A stretch of DNA of 64,000 nucleotides from Cruorifilaria tuberocauda (taxonomy: Eukaryota > Nematoda > Chromadorea > Rhabditida > Onchocercidae). The notes below the pieces were generated by a model. That model did no database searches. It saw only the letters and a program-made list of their open reading frames with translations, and had not been told where the DNA came from. The DNA lies in contig JABVXU010000269.1 in assembly GCA_013365365.1 (NCBI GenBank), forward strand, positions 1-64,000. The letters are read 5' to 3'. Of the stretch, positions 57,601 through 64,000 are shown in pieces (the stretch's first letter is position 1; every line of letters begins with the position of its first letter). The position numbers and the translations under genes were made by a program.

Positions 57601-60600
57601 GTCTAACTTTAAGGCTGGAAAAGCACAAGAAACTTTCAAAATTCAATAAAACTGAAATAATTGAAATGATACAATCTTATCAATTTTTTCTTGGCTTTAA
57701 AAAGATGAATTCATGAATTCAAAGTTTCTTGTGCTTGCAACAAATACAGAAAGCTAAACAAGGCCTCAACACATCAAAACACTTTCATTTGTCAGTAAAG
57801 TAGAATGATGCAGGGAAATGGAAATTTTTGATAATGAAAATTACATCAAATAGTGAGCCAAATTTGGATTTAAATTGTTAGTTTTTAAAAAATTGAAAAT
57901 TTCAAAATTACTTTTGAAATTTCAAAGTTTAAATTGCATACAGTTTACTGGCTTTATTTCTATAATTTCACAAAAGAAAAAAGATAAGCAATATATAGGA
58001 AATTTCTCGGCAACAAAAGAGAGAGAAAGAGAGTTGCAGCAATTTTTACGTGAAAATTTACACGTAACGAGATTTAGTTTGGTCATGTCACGTTATCTTG
58101 TAACTTACATTGACCTAAATTAAGACATTACTCAAGTTAGAGTTAAAATTAGAGGTCTTGTTTATTGTTTTCTGTATTTGCAGAGCTGCAGCCGCCGGAG
58201 CACCATTCCATGTTACCGAAATTGCTACCCAAAAACGTTTCCTAGCCCAATTACGTGCATTGGATGAAAGTTTAGCTCGTAATATTGAAATGCAAAATAA
58301 TTTGGATCATCCGGGTATCATACAACTTCACCAAGCTATCATGGATCAGGGAATTGCCGTTCTTATCTACGAAAAGTATGATTTTAAATGGCACAATGAA
58401 ATTAACAATGGAAAAATTCCGATACAATTATAAATTTAAAATTTCACGTGAAAAAAAAATCGAATGACAAAATGATACCAGCAATTAATTAATTAGTTAG
58501 CTTGACTTTATTTCAATCATTTATTTAATTTTAAAAAAAAAATTTATTTTCAAAAAAAAGGTTTTTACATTTTAGATGAATTTTTTTTTTGTAAACTTTA
58601 AAATGCTTGAAACTATATCGTGATAATTAAATAATGATAATTAAATCTACCATGATTTTTTTCTTGAAAATTAACAAAATCTTAAAATTCGAATTTTCTT
58701 GTTCAAGGTATTTCATCTCATAGTTCCTTATTCCTTTTAATTAAACAAAATTTCAAATATGGCTTCTGAAAATTTGAAAAACAAATTTCTATTAAATTAA
58801 AAAATTTTGAAAGCTTTTAATTTGAAAGTTTTTGAAGTTTCAATTTCGTAAATTCATATTCGAATTATCTTAATATAATACTTAACATAATACTTAATAT
58901 AATATAATAGAAAATTGATAGTGATTAGAAGTATGGGATAAAAATGATGGAAATCAATTTCAAAATGATAAGAGGAAGGCTGTGAAAAAAAAGTTAAGTA
59001 AAGTAAAAGAAAACAATTTAATTTTATTTTAATTTATCGAAGTAAATTGAAGCATTTCAAGCAGATCTCACCAAATACTTTATAATTTACTTACTCTCAT
59101 AGCCTTACTTGAGAGGTAAGCAAAATCAAAACATTAATTAATCTTCAGTACAGTTTATTTCAAAAAAAATTCTCTTGTTGGAGAAGATTTCATGACGTGA
59201 TTATCAACGTGATTACCATTACGTAGTTATCATCCGTTACGTGATTATGATTATTTGATTATCATTATACGCCAAGTACGTCCGTTACGTCAATAATATC
59301 CTTCATCGATCTTTACGATATATGAACAATAGCTTTACATAATTCTATACGCGAAGACAGAGAGAAAGAGAGAGAGCGGAGGAGAGAGAGAGAGAAAGAG
59401 AAGGAAAGGAAATGTATGCTACAGTGATTAAATGGTCTGAAAGAATTTGTTGTATGTATTCTCACCCTGACATGTCTACGACCATACCACGTTGAAAGCA
59501 CGACATCTCGTCCGATCTGTCAAGTTAAGCAACGTTGGGCCTGGTTAGTACTTGGATCGGAGACGGCCTGGGAATCCCAGGTGTTGTAGACATCGCTTTT
59601 CGTTTTCTACCACTACTTGTAACAAAAATCGATTAATCGTTCGATTTTGAACACAGTCTAATCATATCAGTACGAATGAGTGGAAAAGTCGATTTTAATT
59701 AATCAGACAGAAAACAGTTTTACGTATTAAAAAATAATCGATTAATTAATTCCAGCAAACTGATTGGCAGTGAAAAAAGATTTATTCATAAATAGTACAA
59801 CAAAAAACAAATTGAGTTGTCAAAAGCACTTGAAGAAGAAGAAAGTATGCAACAGCACCTCGAGGGGTTTTTTAGCAAAGTCAAAAACTTATTGGATGAT
59901 GCTAAAAATAATCTTAGGCCTCTTTAATTACTAAAATACTTGGCACGTTACTGTACAAATATTTCCGCGTGAGATTAACTCTATCTGATTTTAGGTTCTT
60001 TTGCAGAAGGACTACGTGATAAGACTAGTCAATAATAGTTTGCTACTTAGATAATATGCAGGTATGTAAAATGATATCTATATTGATTTTTAAATTGAGC
60101 AATGAAATAGGTGATGGAAGAGGAAAGAGAACTGATAATGGATTGATACATTAATATACCTGAACAAGCTTCATCATCCATTATTCATAAAAAATAATTT
60201 ATACAATTGTTGAGGATTTAAATAATTAGAGGTTAGTGAAAATTACTGATACATTTATAGCTGTAAGTAATAAATTAAAAAATAAAAAAGGAAGAAGTTT
60301 AATCAAGAATTTGAATTTACAGTTTTAATCAGATTCATTCAATCGAGAAGAATAAGATTTAGGATGCTATGTAAATAAGTAAGCAATAAATTTAAGTATT
60401 CATTTATTTTACAGAAGTTAGTAATAATTAACTGGATGGTAGAGTATGTGAATATTTCAAAAAGTTATTTGAAATAAAATAATAGCAACGAAGTTTATGG
60501 ATATTTTATATTAAAGTAAAAAGATAGTGTTTAAGTATTCGATGTTTGTAAAATTTGATATAATATAAAAACACGAAAGAACAGGTGGTTATTTGTACCA

Positions 60601-61232
60601 TTTAAAATGATGCATAGTTTAATGATTGTGATCTGATATCTTATCTTTTTGATAATTTATCTTCTGCATCAACCATGGAAATAGAATTTGTTGCAAGTTT
60701 AATTTTTGTTTTTTAAATTCAAAAAGTGTTTTAAATGATGCAAACGAGCAATTAATTTGCTTCTATCGATGAAATTTTGAAATTTTTAAACAATTTATTC
60801 TAAACGCTTCAAACGCTGTAAATAAAGGAAGAATTTAAAAATAACCTGAAGGTTTGAGAAAAATAGTTTACAAATATATGAAAAATTTTTGAGAAAAAAA
60901 AAGATAGAGGAAGTTGGAAAAAAAATATATCGAGCTTTTTAGACACTAATTAATTACAGCATTGTTTTTAAAATAAAACTTTGTCCGTTCCGAAATCAAA
61001 ATTTGTTGACCAATATTATTACTACAATGCCTCATTTCTTTTTTCCTAGCTTAAATTCTTTTCCATTAATTAAATTGAATATATTCATTTCATATTTTAT
61101 TTAATATAGAAAAGTGAAAACTTTTAAAATGCATCACTGATTCATCTCCGAAAACGACAACTATAAAAAATCTTTTTAGGTTCCTTTATTTCTTGCATTT
61201 TTTATAAAAAAGAAATATAAATTAAAAATTGA

Positions 61233-61269
<37 letters not shown>

Positions 61270-63907
61270 TTCATAATTCTTCATTTAATTTTCTTTTGCT
61301 GTTTGCTCTGTGAAAAATTAAGTGCAAAAAGTATGACAAGTGCTTTTTCCATCACTCATTCAAAACTTTCAAGAAGTTGGAGAAGATCGGATGATAGATA
61401 AAAGTGAAGAAATGCTATAGTAGCTCGATCAGATTGAATGAACGGATAGTGCGATAAATGTTCATTCCGGAATTTTCAATCCACCTGCTAACAATAACGA
61501 TCCGGAATTCCTTCAGTCTCTTCGTTCTTCTCCTCCCTGTTATTTAATAATAATTGTTAATTCTTCGACAACCATTTATCACTGTATTCTATTATCATAA
61601 TGGTTCACGAATCGATCTGGTAAACTTTTTTTGATAAAAATTAAATTTACAATCTATATTATTTAATAATTTAATAAACCTGAGAAAATAAAAGTGAAAG
61701 TTTTAGAGAGATAAAATGGATTAGTGATAAAACAGTCTATCATTTGCAATTAAATCATTGATATCTTTGAATCCTGGAAAAGAGAGGAACATTCCAGAAG
61801 TTTGCACAAATATCAAATCCATCAATTCAATATTATATTCATTTTTCAAGCATCACAAAATGAATACACCTGGAATAGCATTTTTTGCCTTCCAAATTTA
61901 TTTCAGTTTTTATCACTGCAATATTGGATTTAAGGTTAATATGAAATTTATTCCACTAAAATCACTTATCATATCAAATCATCCTTATCAAATCTTTTTT
62001 CTTCTTTCGTTTCTTTTAACTTGCAAATCAGTTTCTCTTCTTCCATTCGGAACTATGAGAAATACCTGCTTTGTGATAAAATTGATTAAGTAATGATAAC
62101 ATTCTTGTTTATTTATTTGCAAAAAAAGAAAATTCTAATAAAGTACAATTTCTCAGATTTTCATCTTACATATTTTAGATGAGAAATACATGCTTTGTGA
62201 TTTATTCAAGAATTTATTCTTGAATCGATAATTCTTTAAAAAAATTCTTGAATCGATAATTCTTTAAAAAAATTCTTCAATCGATAATTCTTTAAAAAAT
62301 TCCTGAATCGATAATTCTTTAAAAAATTCTTCAATCGATAATTCTTAAAAAAATTCTTGAATCGATAATTGCTGGAAAAATTCTTGAAGATAATTTTACA
62401 GTGTAATCTTTTATATCTTAATATCTTACTAATTTATTTATTTCTATAAAAAGAATGAATGTTTAACAATTACTTATCATTACTATTACAATCATATTCG
62501 CTATCGCTATCATTATCACCACATTGATTCAGCTTCTATCATTATTATTATTACAATTCTTACTATATTTCTATTGTTCGACAACAGATTGATATTTTAC
62601 ATTATTGTTGGATTATTGTTTTTTTCAAGCTTTTAATCATTTTGTTAAATATTACTAGTCGCCCAATCATTTTAATTTTTATAAAACCGTTTTAAATTAA
62701 ATTATTAGCTCTATTAAAATTAGCTAGTAAAATTATTACTCTAACTTAGAGAATTCAAACAACAATTTGCATATGCTATTTATTAATTTAATTCTATAAA
62801 CTTAAATTCATCACTTATACCCTATTAATATTGTTATCAGTAGCTAGTAGTTATATGGAAATGATTTCATTATTACTAAAGTTTAATTTAAGTGCAAATC
62901 GCTCATTGTTTGATTCGTTAATTTCGAGTCCAGTGAAAAATACCGAACATGTCGTTGGCGAACGGCAAGTGCAAATATTTGTGAAGCAACTTTTATGCGC
63001 ATTGAAATGCATGCATGATAGGAAGATTGCACATTTAGATATCAGACCGGAAGTGATTCTTTTACAAGATGATCATCTTCGATTGGCTGATTTTGGTCAG
63101 AGCAGGTATAATTTTGGAAATAAAGTTTATTTTTGCTATATATGATATTTGAGAGTTAATTTAAAATTAAATATATTTCATTGCTAAATTAGTGAAATAC
63201 TTCAATATAATCAGATGTTGCTTATTTAATATTGAAATTCCATTTTAAAAATTAAGGATACTTTTAAAAGATCACATCTTCTAAAGAGTAAGATTTTTTT
63301 TTTAAACCGGTTTCTCATCATGTATTATTTTTGTTTTAAGCATAAAATAATCTTAATTAATTATCGAGTAACGCTATAGTAGTAGTAAAGTTCTGTAGTA
63401 GTAGTAGTGATAATAGTAGTAATGAATGTAGCAAATTTATACTTTAGAAAACAAGTGATAATCAGAAGTTTCGATTGTTATCATCTTATCAAGTTTCCAT
63501 TTAGAAAAGTGACAGTTTCAAATTTCACTTGAAAGATTGAAAGATGTTATAGGATACTATAGCCACCTGAAATATTAATTATTTCAAGACAATTGGAAAT
63601 ATTTAAAATATAAATTATAACTTAGTCAAATATCGTATAAACTGAAATTATCAAACGTTTGAATAAATAATCGATTGCTTCTTTTTAAAGAAAATATTCG
63701 GTATTTTGAAACAAAATTAAAATTGAAGAAATCATTTATTTTAGTATTTGATCAAACAAATATTATAAATTTCAGGCGATTAACGCGAGGCAAAGTAATA
63801 GCTAATATAATGGGTAGTCCAGAATTTGTCTCACCGGAAATTGCAGCCGGTATTCCGGTTACACTTGCTTCTGATTTGTGGAGCGTTGGTACTCTCACTT
63901 ATGTTTT
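11441..63907 (+). CDS. unc-89: UNC-89 / obscurin-like giant muscle M-line protein, 99 exons, 3' end outside the window
   Basis: UNC-89 organises the M-line of nematode striated muscle and links myosin filaments to Rho signalling and kinase scaffolding. I rebuilt 99 exons (listed block by block below) whose phases all match, summing to 19,043 nt or about 6,347 codons. The ATG at 11441 opens a basic N-terminus matching the start of C. elegans UNC-89 as I remember it ([17 protein letters not shown]). Domain order is SH3, DH, PH, 52 Ig, Fn3, 2 Ig, then kinase 1, which is cut by the window edge. In C. elegans a further Ig, Fn3 and second kinase follow; they should lie to the right. The KSP-repeat region seen in the worm protein is missing. 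Introns are mostly 60-750 bp; the largest are 4.9 and 4.5 kb. Exon ends are read by eye and were not checked against transcripts. Confidence 0.95.
13371..18249 (+). other. unc-89 intron 6 (4.9 kb) inside the DH domain
   Basis: Bounded by the GTATGT donor after TTTTCTTCAG and an acceptor ending TTTAG. The content is AT-rich with stops in all frames. The only structure I could find is a possible inverted-repeat element at 16381-16573. It is the largest intron of the gene in this window. Large early introns often carry enhancers, but no specific site can be named from sequence alone. Confidence 0.75.
16381..16573. mobile_element. Possible short inverted-repeat element (MITE-like), ~193 bp
   Basis: The left end GGAGTAGTAATAGTAACATA and the reverse complement of the right end (GGAGATGGTAGTATTAAGTA) align over about 30 bp with a few mismatches and small gaps. 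The interior is non-coding. No clear target-site duplication was found, so a fold-back non-transposon origin remains possible. Confidence 0.35.
19343..19849 (+). other. unc-89: unc-89 exons 9-10: PH domain
   Basis: Exons 19343-19477 and 19681-19849, residues ~357-457. The domain opens with [20 protein letters not shown] and [10 protein letters not shown], the first PH strands. It closes with the C-terminal helix around [11 protein letters not shown], which carries the invariant PH tryptophan. In Dbl-type exchange factors the PH domain adjoins the DH domain and helps membrane or partner binding. The neighbouring DH domain confirms the assignment. Confidence 0.9.
19850..21669 (+). other. unc-89 intron 10 (1.8 kb)
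   Basis: Non-coding and AT-rich. It includes a purine-rich stretch at about 20640-20690 and CT-rich sequence near 20470 and 20610-20635. A short open segment at 21543-21612 ends at a perfect GTAAGT but does not join the gene in frame. I found no RNA gene or mobile element. Confidence 0.6.
21670..22368 (+). other. unc-89: unc-89 exons 11-13 (start): acidic then Pro/Ser/Lys linker between PH and Ig1
   Basis: Exons 21670-21774 and 21952-22059 and the first bases of exon 13 (from 22351). The first part is acidic and Ser/Thr-rich ([10 protein letters not shown]). It leads into the conserved stretch [18 protein letters not shown], which matches the equivalent C. elegans linker as I remember it, and then [16 protein letters not shown] residues (here S-L-Y-S-G-G). 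Basic PPRKK plus SP motifs suggest a phosphorylatable, flexible linker; this is inference. Confidence 0.85.
22351..27697 (+). other. unc-89: unc-89 exons 13-24: Ig domains 1-7
   Basis: Exons 22351-22483, 22679-22857, 23581-23669, 23872-24114, 24365-24445, 24712-24840, 25573-25758, 25921-26139, 26269-26459, 26800-27010, 27126-27516 and 27663-27697. Seven I-set Ig domains follow each other, each with the core Cys or hydrophobic residue in strand B, a Trp in strand C and the D-x-G-x-Y-x-C or similar motif in strand F. Starts: [60 protein letters not shown] and [10 protein letters not shown]. Ig1 contains [20 protein letters not shown] and is nearly invariant against the C. elegans protein as I recall it. 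The intron at 26460-26799 carries a recA fragment. Intron 22858-23580 (723 bp) and intron 24841-25572 (732 bp) hold nothing recognisable. Confidence 0.9.
26563..26765 (+). pseudogene. recA: Nuclear fragment of bacterial recA, probably from Wolbachia
   Basis: This lies in unc-89 intron 21 and is not part of the gene. Frame 1 from 26563 reads [20 protein letters not shown] and then [16 protein letters not shown], the start of the RecA core. After a small deletion of about 8 bp the match resumes in another frame with IGGLPKERR, then [14 protein letters not shown], which is the RecA Walker A loop (normally GPESSGKTT) with Glu to Ala and Gly to Ser changes. Nematodes have no RecA gene, so a bacterial source is required. 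Wolbachia is inferred from the filarial host. The fragment is about 68 codons, lacks the rest of the gene and cannot make a working protein. Confidence 0.85.
28072..33793 (+). other. unc-89: unc-89 exons 25-38: Ig domains 8-17
   Basis: Exons 28072-28219, 28378-28643, 28815-28995, 29536-29789, 29918-30098, 30275-30627, 30741-30952, 31206-31437, 31605-31776, 32098-32261, 32584-32852, 32993-33101, 33218-33358 and 33587-33793. Ten Ig domains start at [90 protein letters not shown] and [10 protein letters not shown]. Ig16 and Ig17 ([35 protein letters not shown]) are very close to the C. elegans protein as I recall it. Ig8 to Ig10 are divergent and lack the usual F-strand cysteine. Intron 28996-29535 (540 bp) is empty as far as I can see. 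Confidence 0.88.
33896..35217 (+). other. unc-89: unc-89 exons 39-43: acidic linker and Ig domains 18-19
   Basis: Exons 33956-34046, 34156-34312, 34455-34639, 34822-34964 and 35055-35217. Exon 39 encodes an acidic Ser/Glu-rich linker ([20 protein letters not shown]), followed by RTPTP and then Ig18 ([39 protein letters not shown]). Ig19 begins [14 protein letters not shown] second acceptor at 33896 would lengthen exon 39 by 60 nt in frame, adding 20 residues. The linker and RTPTP motif are likely flexible and phosphorylatable (inference). Confidence 0.87.
35532..38216 (+). other. unc-89: unc-89 exon 44: 2,685 bp exon with nine Ig domains (Ig20-28)
   Basis: One uninterrupted exon codes for nine consecutive Ig domains, starting at [80 protein letters not shown] and [10 protein letters not shown]. 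Domains 22 to 25 are alike in the core strands: each has (V/A)xGxPxPEx.W..DG.P(I/V)NID followed by SCKA.N.AG. Every other Ig in the gene is split by at least one intron, so this block stands out. The acceptor is TTGTTTTCAG and the donor is a weak GTTATC. The ninth domain appears to replace a non-Ig linker present at this place in C. elegans; that comparison is from memory. Confidence 0.93.
38765..42073 (+). other. unc-89: unc-89 exons 45-54: Ig domains 29-34
   Basis: Exons 38765-38919, 39162-39383, 39593-39836, 39972-40120, 40275-40367, 40451-40632, 40779-40987, 41203-41344, 41497-41716 and 41869-42073. Domains start at [50 protein letters not shown] and [10 protein letters not shown]. Several share the signature ..LPDGTxRLxI in strands D-E and DAGEYRC or DQGNYRC in strand F. 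From Ig33 on the F-strand cysteine is lost ([16 protein letters not shown]), which marks the change to the Cys-poor group that follows. Intron 38217-38764 (548 bp) holds nothing I recognise. Confidence 0.88.
42157..46628 (+). other. unc-89: unc-89 exons 55-67: Cys-poor Ig domains 35-41 with repeated WYKNG motif
   Basis: Exons 42157-42259, 42446-42554, 42868-43031, 43137-43254, 43423-43566, 43689-43886, 44094-44327, 44616-44717, 45035-45168, 45420-45632, 45792-45909, 46084-46296 and 46496-46628. Seven Ig domains start at [60 protein letters not shown] and [10 protein letters not shown]. They share VK(K/W)WYKNG(K/Q/V)E(I/V), a strand F of the form DDxAxYKVVLSN, and no disulphide cysteines. This subfamily matches the homologous stretch of C. 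elegans UNC-89 as I recall it. Loss of the disulphide is normal for intracellular muscle Ig domains. Confidence 0.88.
46752..53465 (+). other. unc-89: unc-89 exons 68-88: Ig domains 42-52
   Basis: Exons 46752-46881, 47047-47346, 47495-47819, 47905-48073, 48275-48556, 48712-48883, 49089-49264, 49384-49528, 49688-49769, 50122-50218, 50323-50403, 50508-50672, 50763-50868, 51100-51271, 51387-51516, 51689-51888, 51997-52129, 52359-52459, 52562-52845, 52974-53085 and 53282-53465. Eleven Ig domains carry the disulphide Cys pair, WYKDG or WFKNG, and ..EDGxYRCVATN. Starts: [100 protein letters not shown] and [10 protein letters not shown]. The exon 79-80 junction appears to use a GC donor. Ig52 onwards is almost identical to the C. 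elegans protein as I recall it. Confidence 0.9.
53664..54373 (+). other. unc-89: unc-89 exons 89-91: fibronectin type III domain
   Basis: Exons 53664-53756, 53856-54013 and 54136-54373. After a linker with [15 protein letters not shown] comes an Fn3 domain: [15 protein letters not shown], then LTLSWIP with the B-strand Trp. The C-strand has [13 protein letters not shown], and the conserved [20 protein letters not shown] forms strands F-G with the Fn3 Tyr and Asn-x-x-Gly. A tail LMAPPQPV and [16 protein letters not shown] links it to the next Ig. Fn3 next to Ig and kinase is the standard order in titin-like kinases. This is the first of two Fn3 domains expected in the protein. Confidence 0.93.
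54493..55857 (+). other. unc-89: unc-89 exons 92-95: Ig domains 53-54
   Basis: Exons 54493-54646, 54767-54906, 55372-55484 and 55692-55857. Ig53 starts [20 protein letters not shown] and has strand [12 protein letters not shown] and strand [14 protein letters not shown]. Ig54 starts [20 protein letters not shown], with [15 protein letters not shown] and [13 protein letters not shown]. The two sit directly before kinase 1. The intron at 54907-55371 contains an imperfect hairpin-forming TTATCACTT/AAGTGATAA palindrome near 55204-55224. The intron at 55858-56619 (762 bp) has no recognisable content. Confidence 0.92.
56729..58183 (+). other. unc-89 intron 96 (1.5 kb)
   Basis: Begins with a GTACGA donor and carries a (CA)n(TC)n microsatellite at 56757-56785. 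The remainder is AT-rich. A minus-strand open stretch near 57464-57646 is rich in Lys and Ser but has no recognisable relative. In C. elegans, short kinase-containing isoforms start from an internal promoter near this part of the gene, so an internal start could lie here. No promoter element can be pointed out. Confidence 0.6.
59357..59412. repeat. GA-rich simple repeat upstream of the 5S gene
   Basis: An almost pure purine tract of GAGA and GAAAGA units, ending about 60 bp before the 5S rRNA gene. It may have come with the gene or be independent. Similar GA/CT tracts occur elsewhere in this window. Confidence 0.85.
59474..59591 (+). rRNA. 5S ribosomal RNA gene, complete, nested in an unc-89 intron
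   Basis: 118 bp that match metazoan 5S rRNA from end to end. The first and last six bases, GTCTAC and GTAGAC, pair as the terminal helix. The internal promoter parts are present: box A AAGTTAAGCAACGT and box C TTGGATCGGAGACGGCCTGG, with the conserved GTTAGTACTTGGATC stretch between them. Compared with the C. elegans 5S as I remember it, the differences fall in the helices and include compensating changes in the terminal stem. A TTTT terminator follows at once. 5S is transcribed by RNA polymerase III and enters the large ribosomal subunit. Nematode 5S genes usually sit in clusters; this one is alone in the window. I see no disabling change. Confidence 0.95.
59597..59600 (+). terminator. Pol III T-run terminator of the 5S gene
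   Basis: TTTT five bases after the end of the 5S sequence, the usual termination signal for RNA polymerase III. It suggests that the gene is intact as a transcription unit. Confidence 0.7.
61234..61268. repeat. (TC)n microsatellite
   Basis: A run of TC dinucleotides with one TTTC interruption within unc-89 intron 97. No gene is associated. Confidence 0.9.
62217..62392. repeat. Minisatellite, ~27-29 bp unit, about six copies
   Basis: Tandem copies of TTCTTGAATCGATAATTCTT followed by AAAAAAA, with variants TTCTTCAATCGAT and TTCCTGAATCGAT and small length changes in the A-run. Each unit contains the palindrome ATCGAT. The array ends in a degenerate copy at about 62380-62392. It lies about 500 bp before kinase exon 98. 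Confidence 0.9.
63106..63775 (+). other. unc-89 intron 98 (670 bp)
   Basis: AT-rich intron between kinase exons, with a short (GTA)n-like tract at about 63378-63425. No other feature was recognised. Confidence 0.6.
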
Positions 63908-64000
63908 GTAAGTTTTCATTTTTCAATTTATTTATTTCTTTTTTTTTTGGCGACGATTAAATAGAGAATAGATTAACTTTATTAACTTTTTTTTTCCGCT

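Larger units (their letters stand above)
58376..62892 (+). other. unc-89 intron 97 (4.5 kb) within kinase 1, host of a 5S rRNA gene
   Basis: Non-coding with respect to unc-89. It contains a GA-rich tract (59357-59412), a 5S rRNA gene (59474-59591), a (TC)n tract at 61234-61268, and a ~28 bp minisatellite at 62217-62392. I looked on both strands for a spliced-leader RNA gene next to the 5S gene, as expected in nematode 5S clusters, and did not find one. Confidence 0.75.
56620..63907 (+). other. unc-89: unc-89 exons 96-99: protein kinase domain 1, likely pseudokinase, cut by the window end
   Basis: Exons 56620-56728, 58184-58375, 62893-63105 and 63776-63907 (the last donor GTAAGT leads to an exon outside the window). 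Exon 96 is a basic linker ([18 protein letters not shown]). The N-lobe lacks a glycine-rich loop, and the beta-3 lysine position reads FLAQL, with Gln for Lys. The N-lobe continues [13 protein letters not shown]. In the C-lobe the catalytic loop reads [13 protein letters not shown]: the Asp is kept, but Arg of HRD, Lys and Asn are changed to Leu, Arg and Val. DFGQ is intact, and the APE-type motif is EFVSPEI, followed by [12 protein letters not shown]. Loss of the ATP lysine and metal-binding Asn argues against phosphotransfer and for a scaffold role. Exon 98 uses an acceptor ending TTTAAG; this choice restores [12 protein letters not shown]. Confidence 0.9.

Noticed and set aside
57464..57646. 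Minus-strand Lys/Ser-rich open stretch in intron 96
   Set aside because: No start context, splice signals or recognisable family, and its length is within chance expectation.
59600..60100. SL1 spliced-leader RNA gene next to the 5S gene
   Set aside because: Looked for the 22-nt leader and its complement around the 5S copy and did not find it.
62841..62892. Upstream acceptors for kinase exon 98 near TTATCAG and GCTAG
   Set aside because: Two of them run into an immediate stop, and a third adds a stretch with no kinase similarity; the TTTAAG acceptor restores the expected YEN-ANRSL junction.

Overview
This is a 64 kb, strongly AT-rich window from a nematode nuclear genome, most likely a filarial (Onchocercidae, clade III) worm. 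Three things point there: the protein matches the nematode giant muscle protein UNC-89 (obscurin family) domain by domain; introns are short, AT-rich and mostly end in TTTCAG or TTTTAG; and one intron holds a decayed bacterial recA fragment, as expected of nuclear Wolbachia transfers in filariae. I cannot fix the genus.

Layout. Positions 1-1919 hold AT-rich sequence with a 178-183 bp tandem repeat and a ~200 bp direct duplication. Positions 1920-4685 (+) hold a five-exon gene for a secreted or surface protein: signal peptide, one six-cysteine PAN/apple domain, then Asn-, Asp- and Thr-rich low-complexity sequence and a hydrophobic C-terminus. Positions 4732-11440 are intergenic, with degraded coding-like fragments and, in the last kilobase, dense GA/CT tracts upstream of the next gene.

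From 11441 to the right edge runs one gene, unc-89 (+). I rebuilt 99 consecutive exons whose reading phases all agree, giving about 6,347 codons before the window cuts the gene off inside its first kinase domain. Order: short basic N-terminus, SH3, DH (RhoGEF), PH, a proline/serine linker, 52 Ig domains, one Fn3, two more Ig domains, and the N-lobe plus most of the C-lobe of kinase 1. UNC-89 is an M-line protein of striated (body-wall and pharyngeal) muscle: Rho signalling at the N-terminus, a long elastic or scaffolding Ig rod, and kinase domains at the C-terminus.

Features nested in its introns are a recA pseudogene (26563-26765), a complete 5S rRNA gene with a Pol III T-run (59474-59600), a possible MITE (16381-16573) and a ~28 bp minisatellite (62217-62392). 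Points to follow up are the apparent absence of the KSP-repeat region known from C. elegans UNC-89, a probable GC-AG intron, an in-frame alternative acceptor, introns that recur at the same Ig tryptophan codon, and a 2,685 bp intronless exon encoding nine Ig domains.
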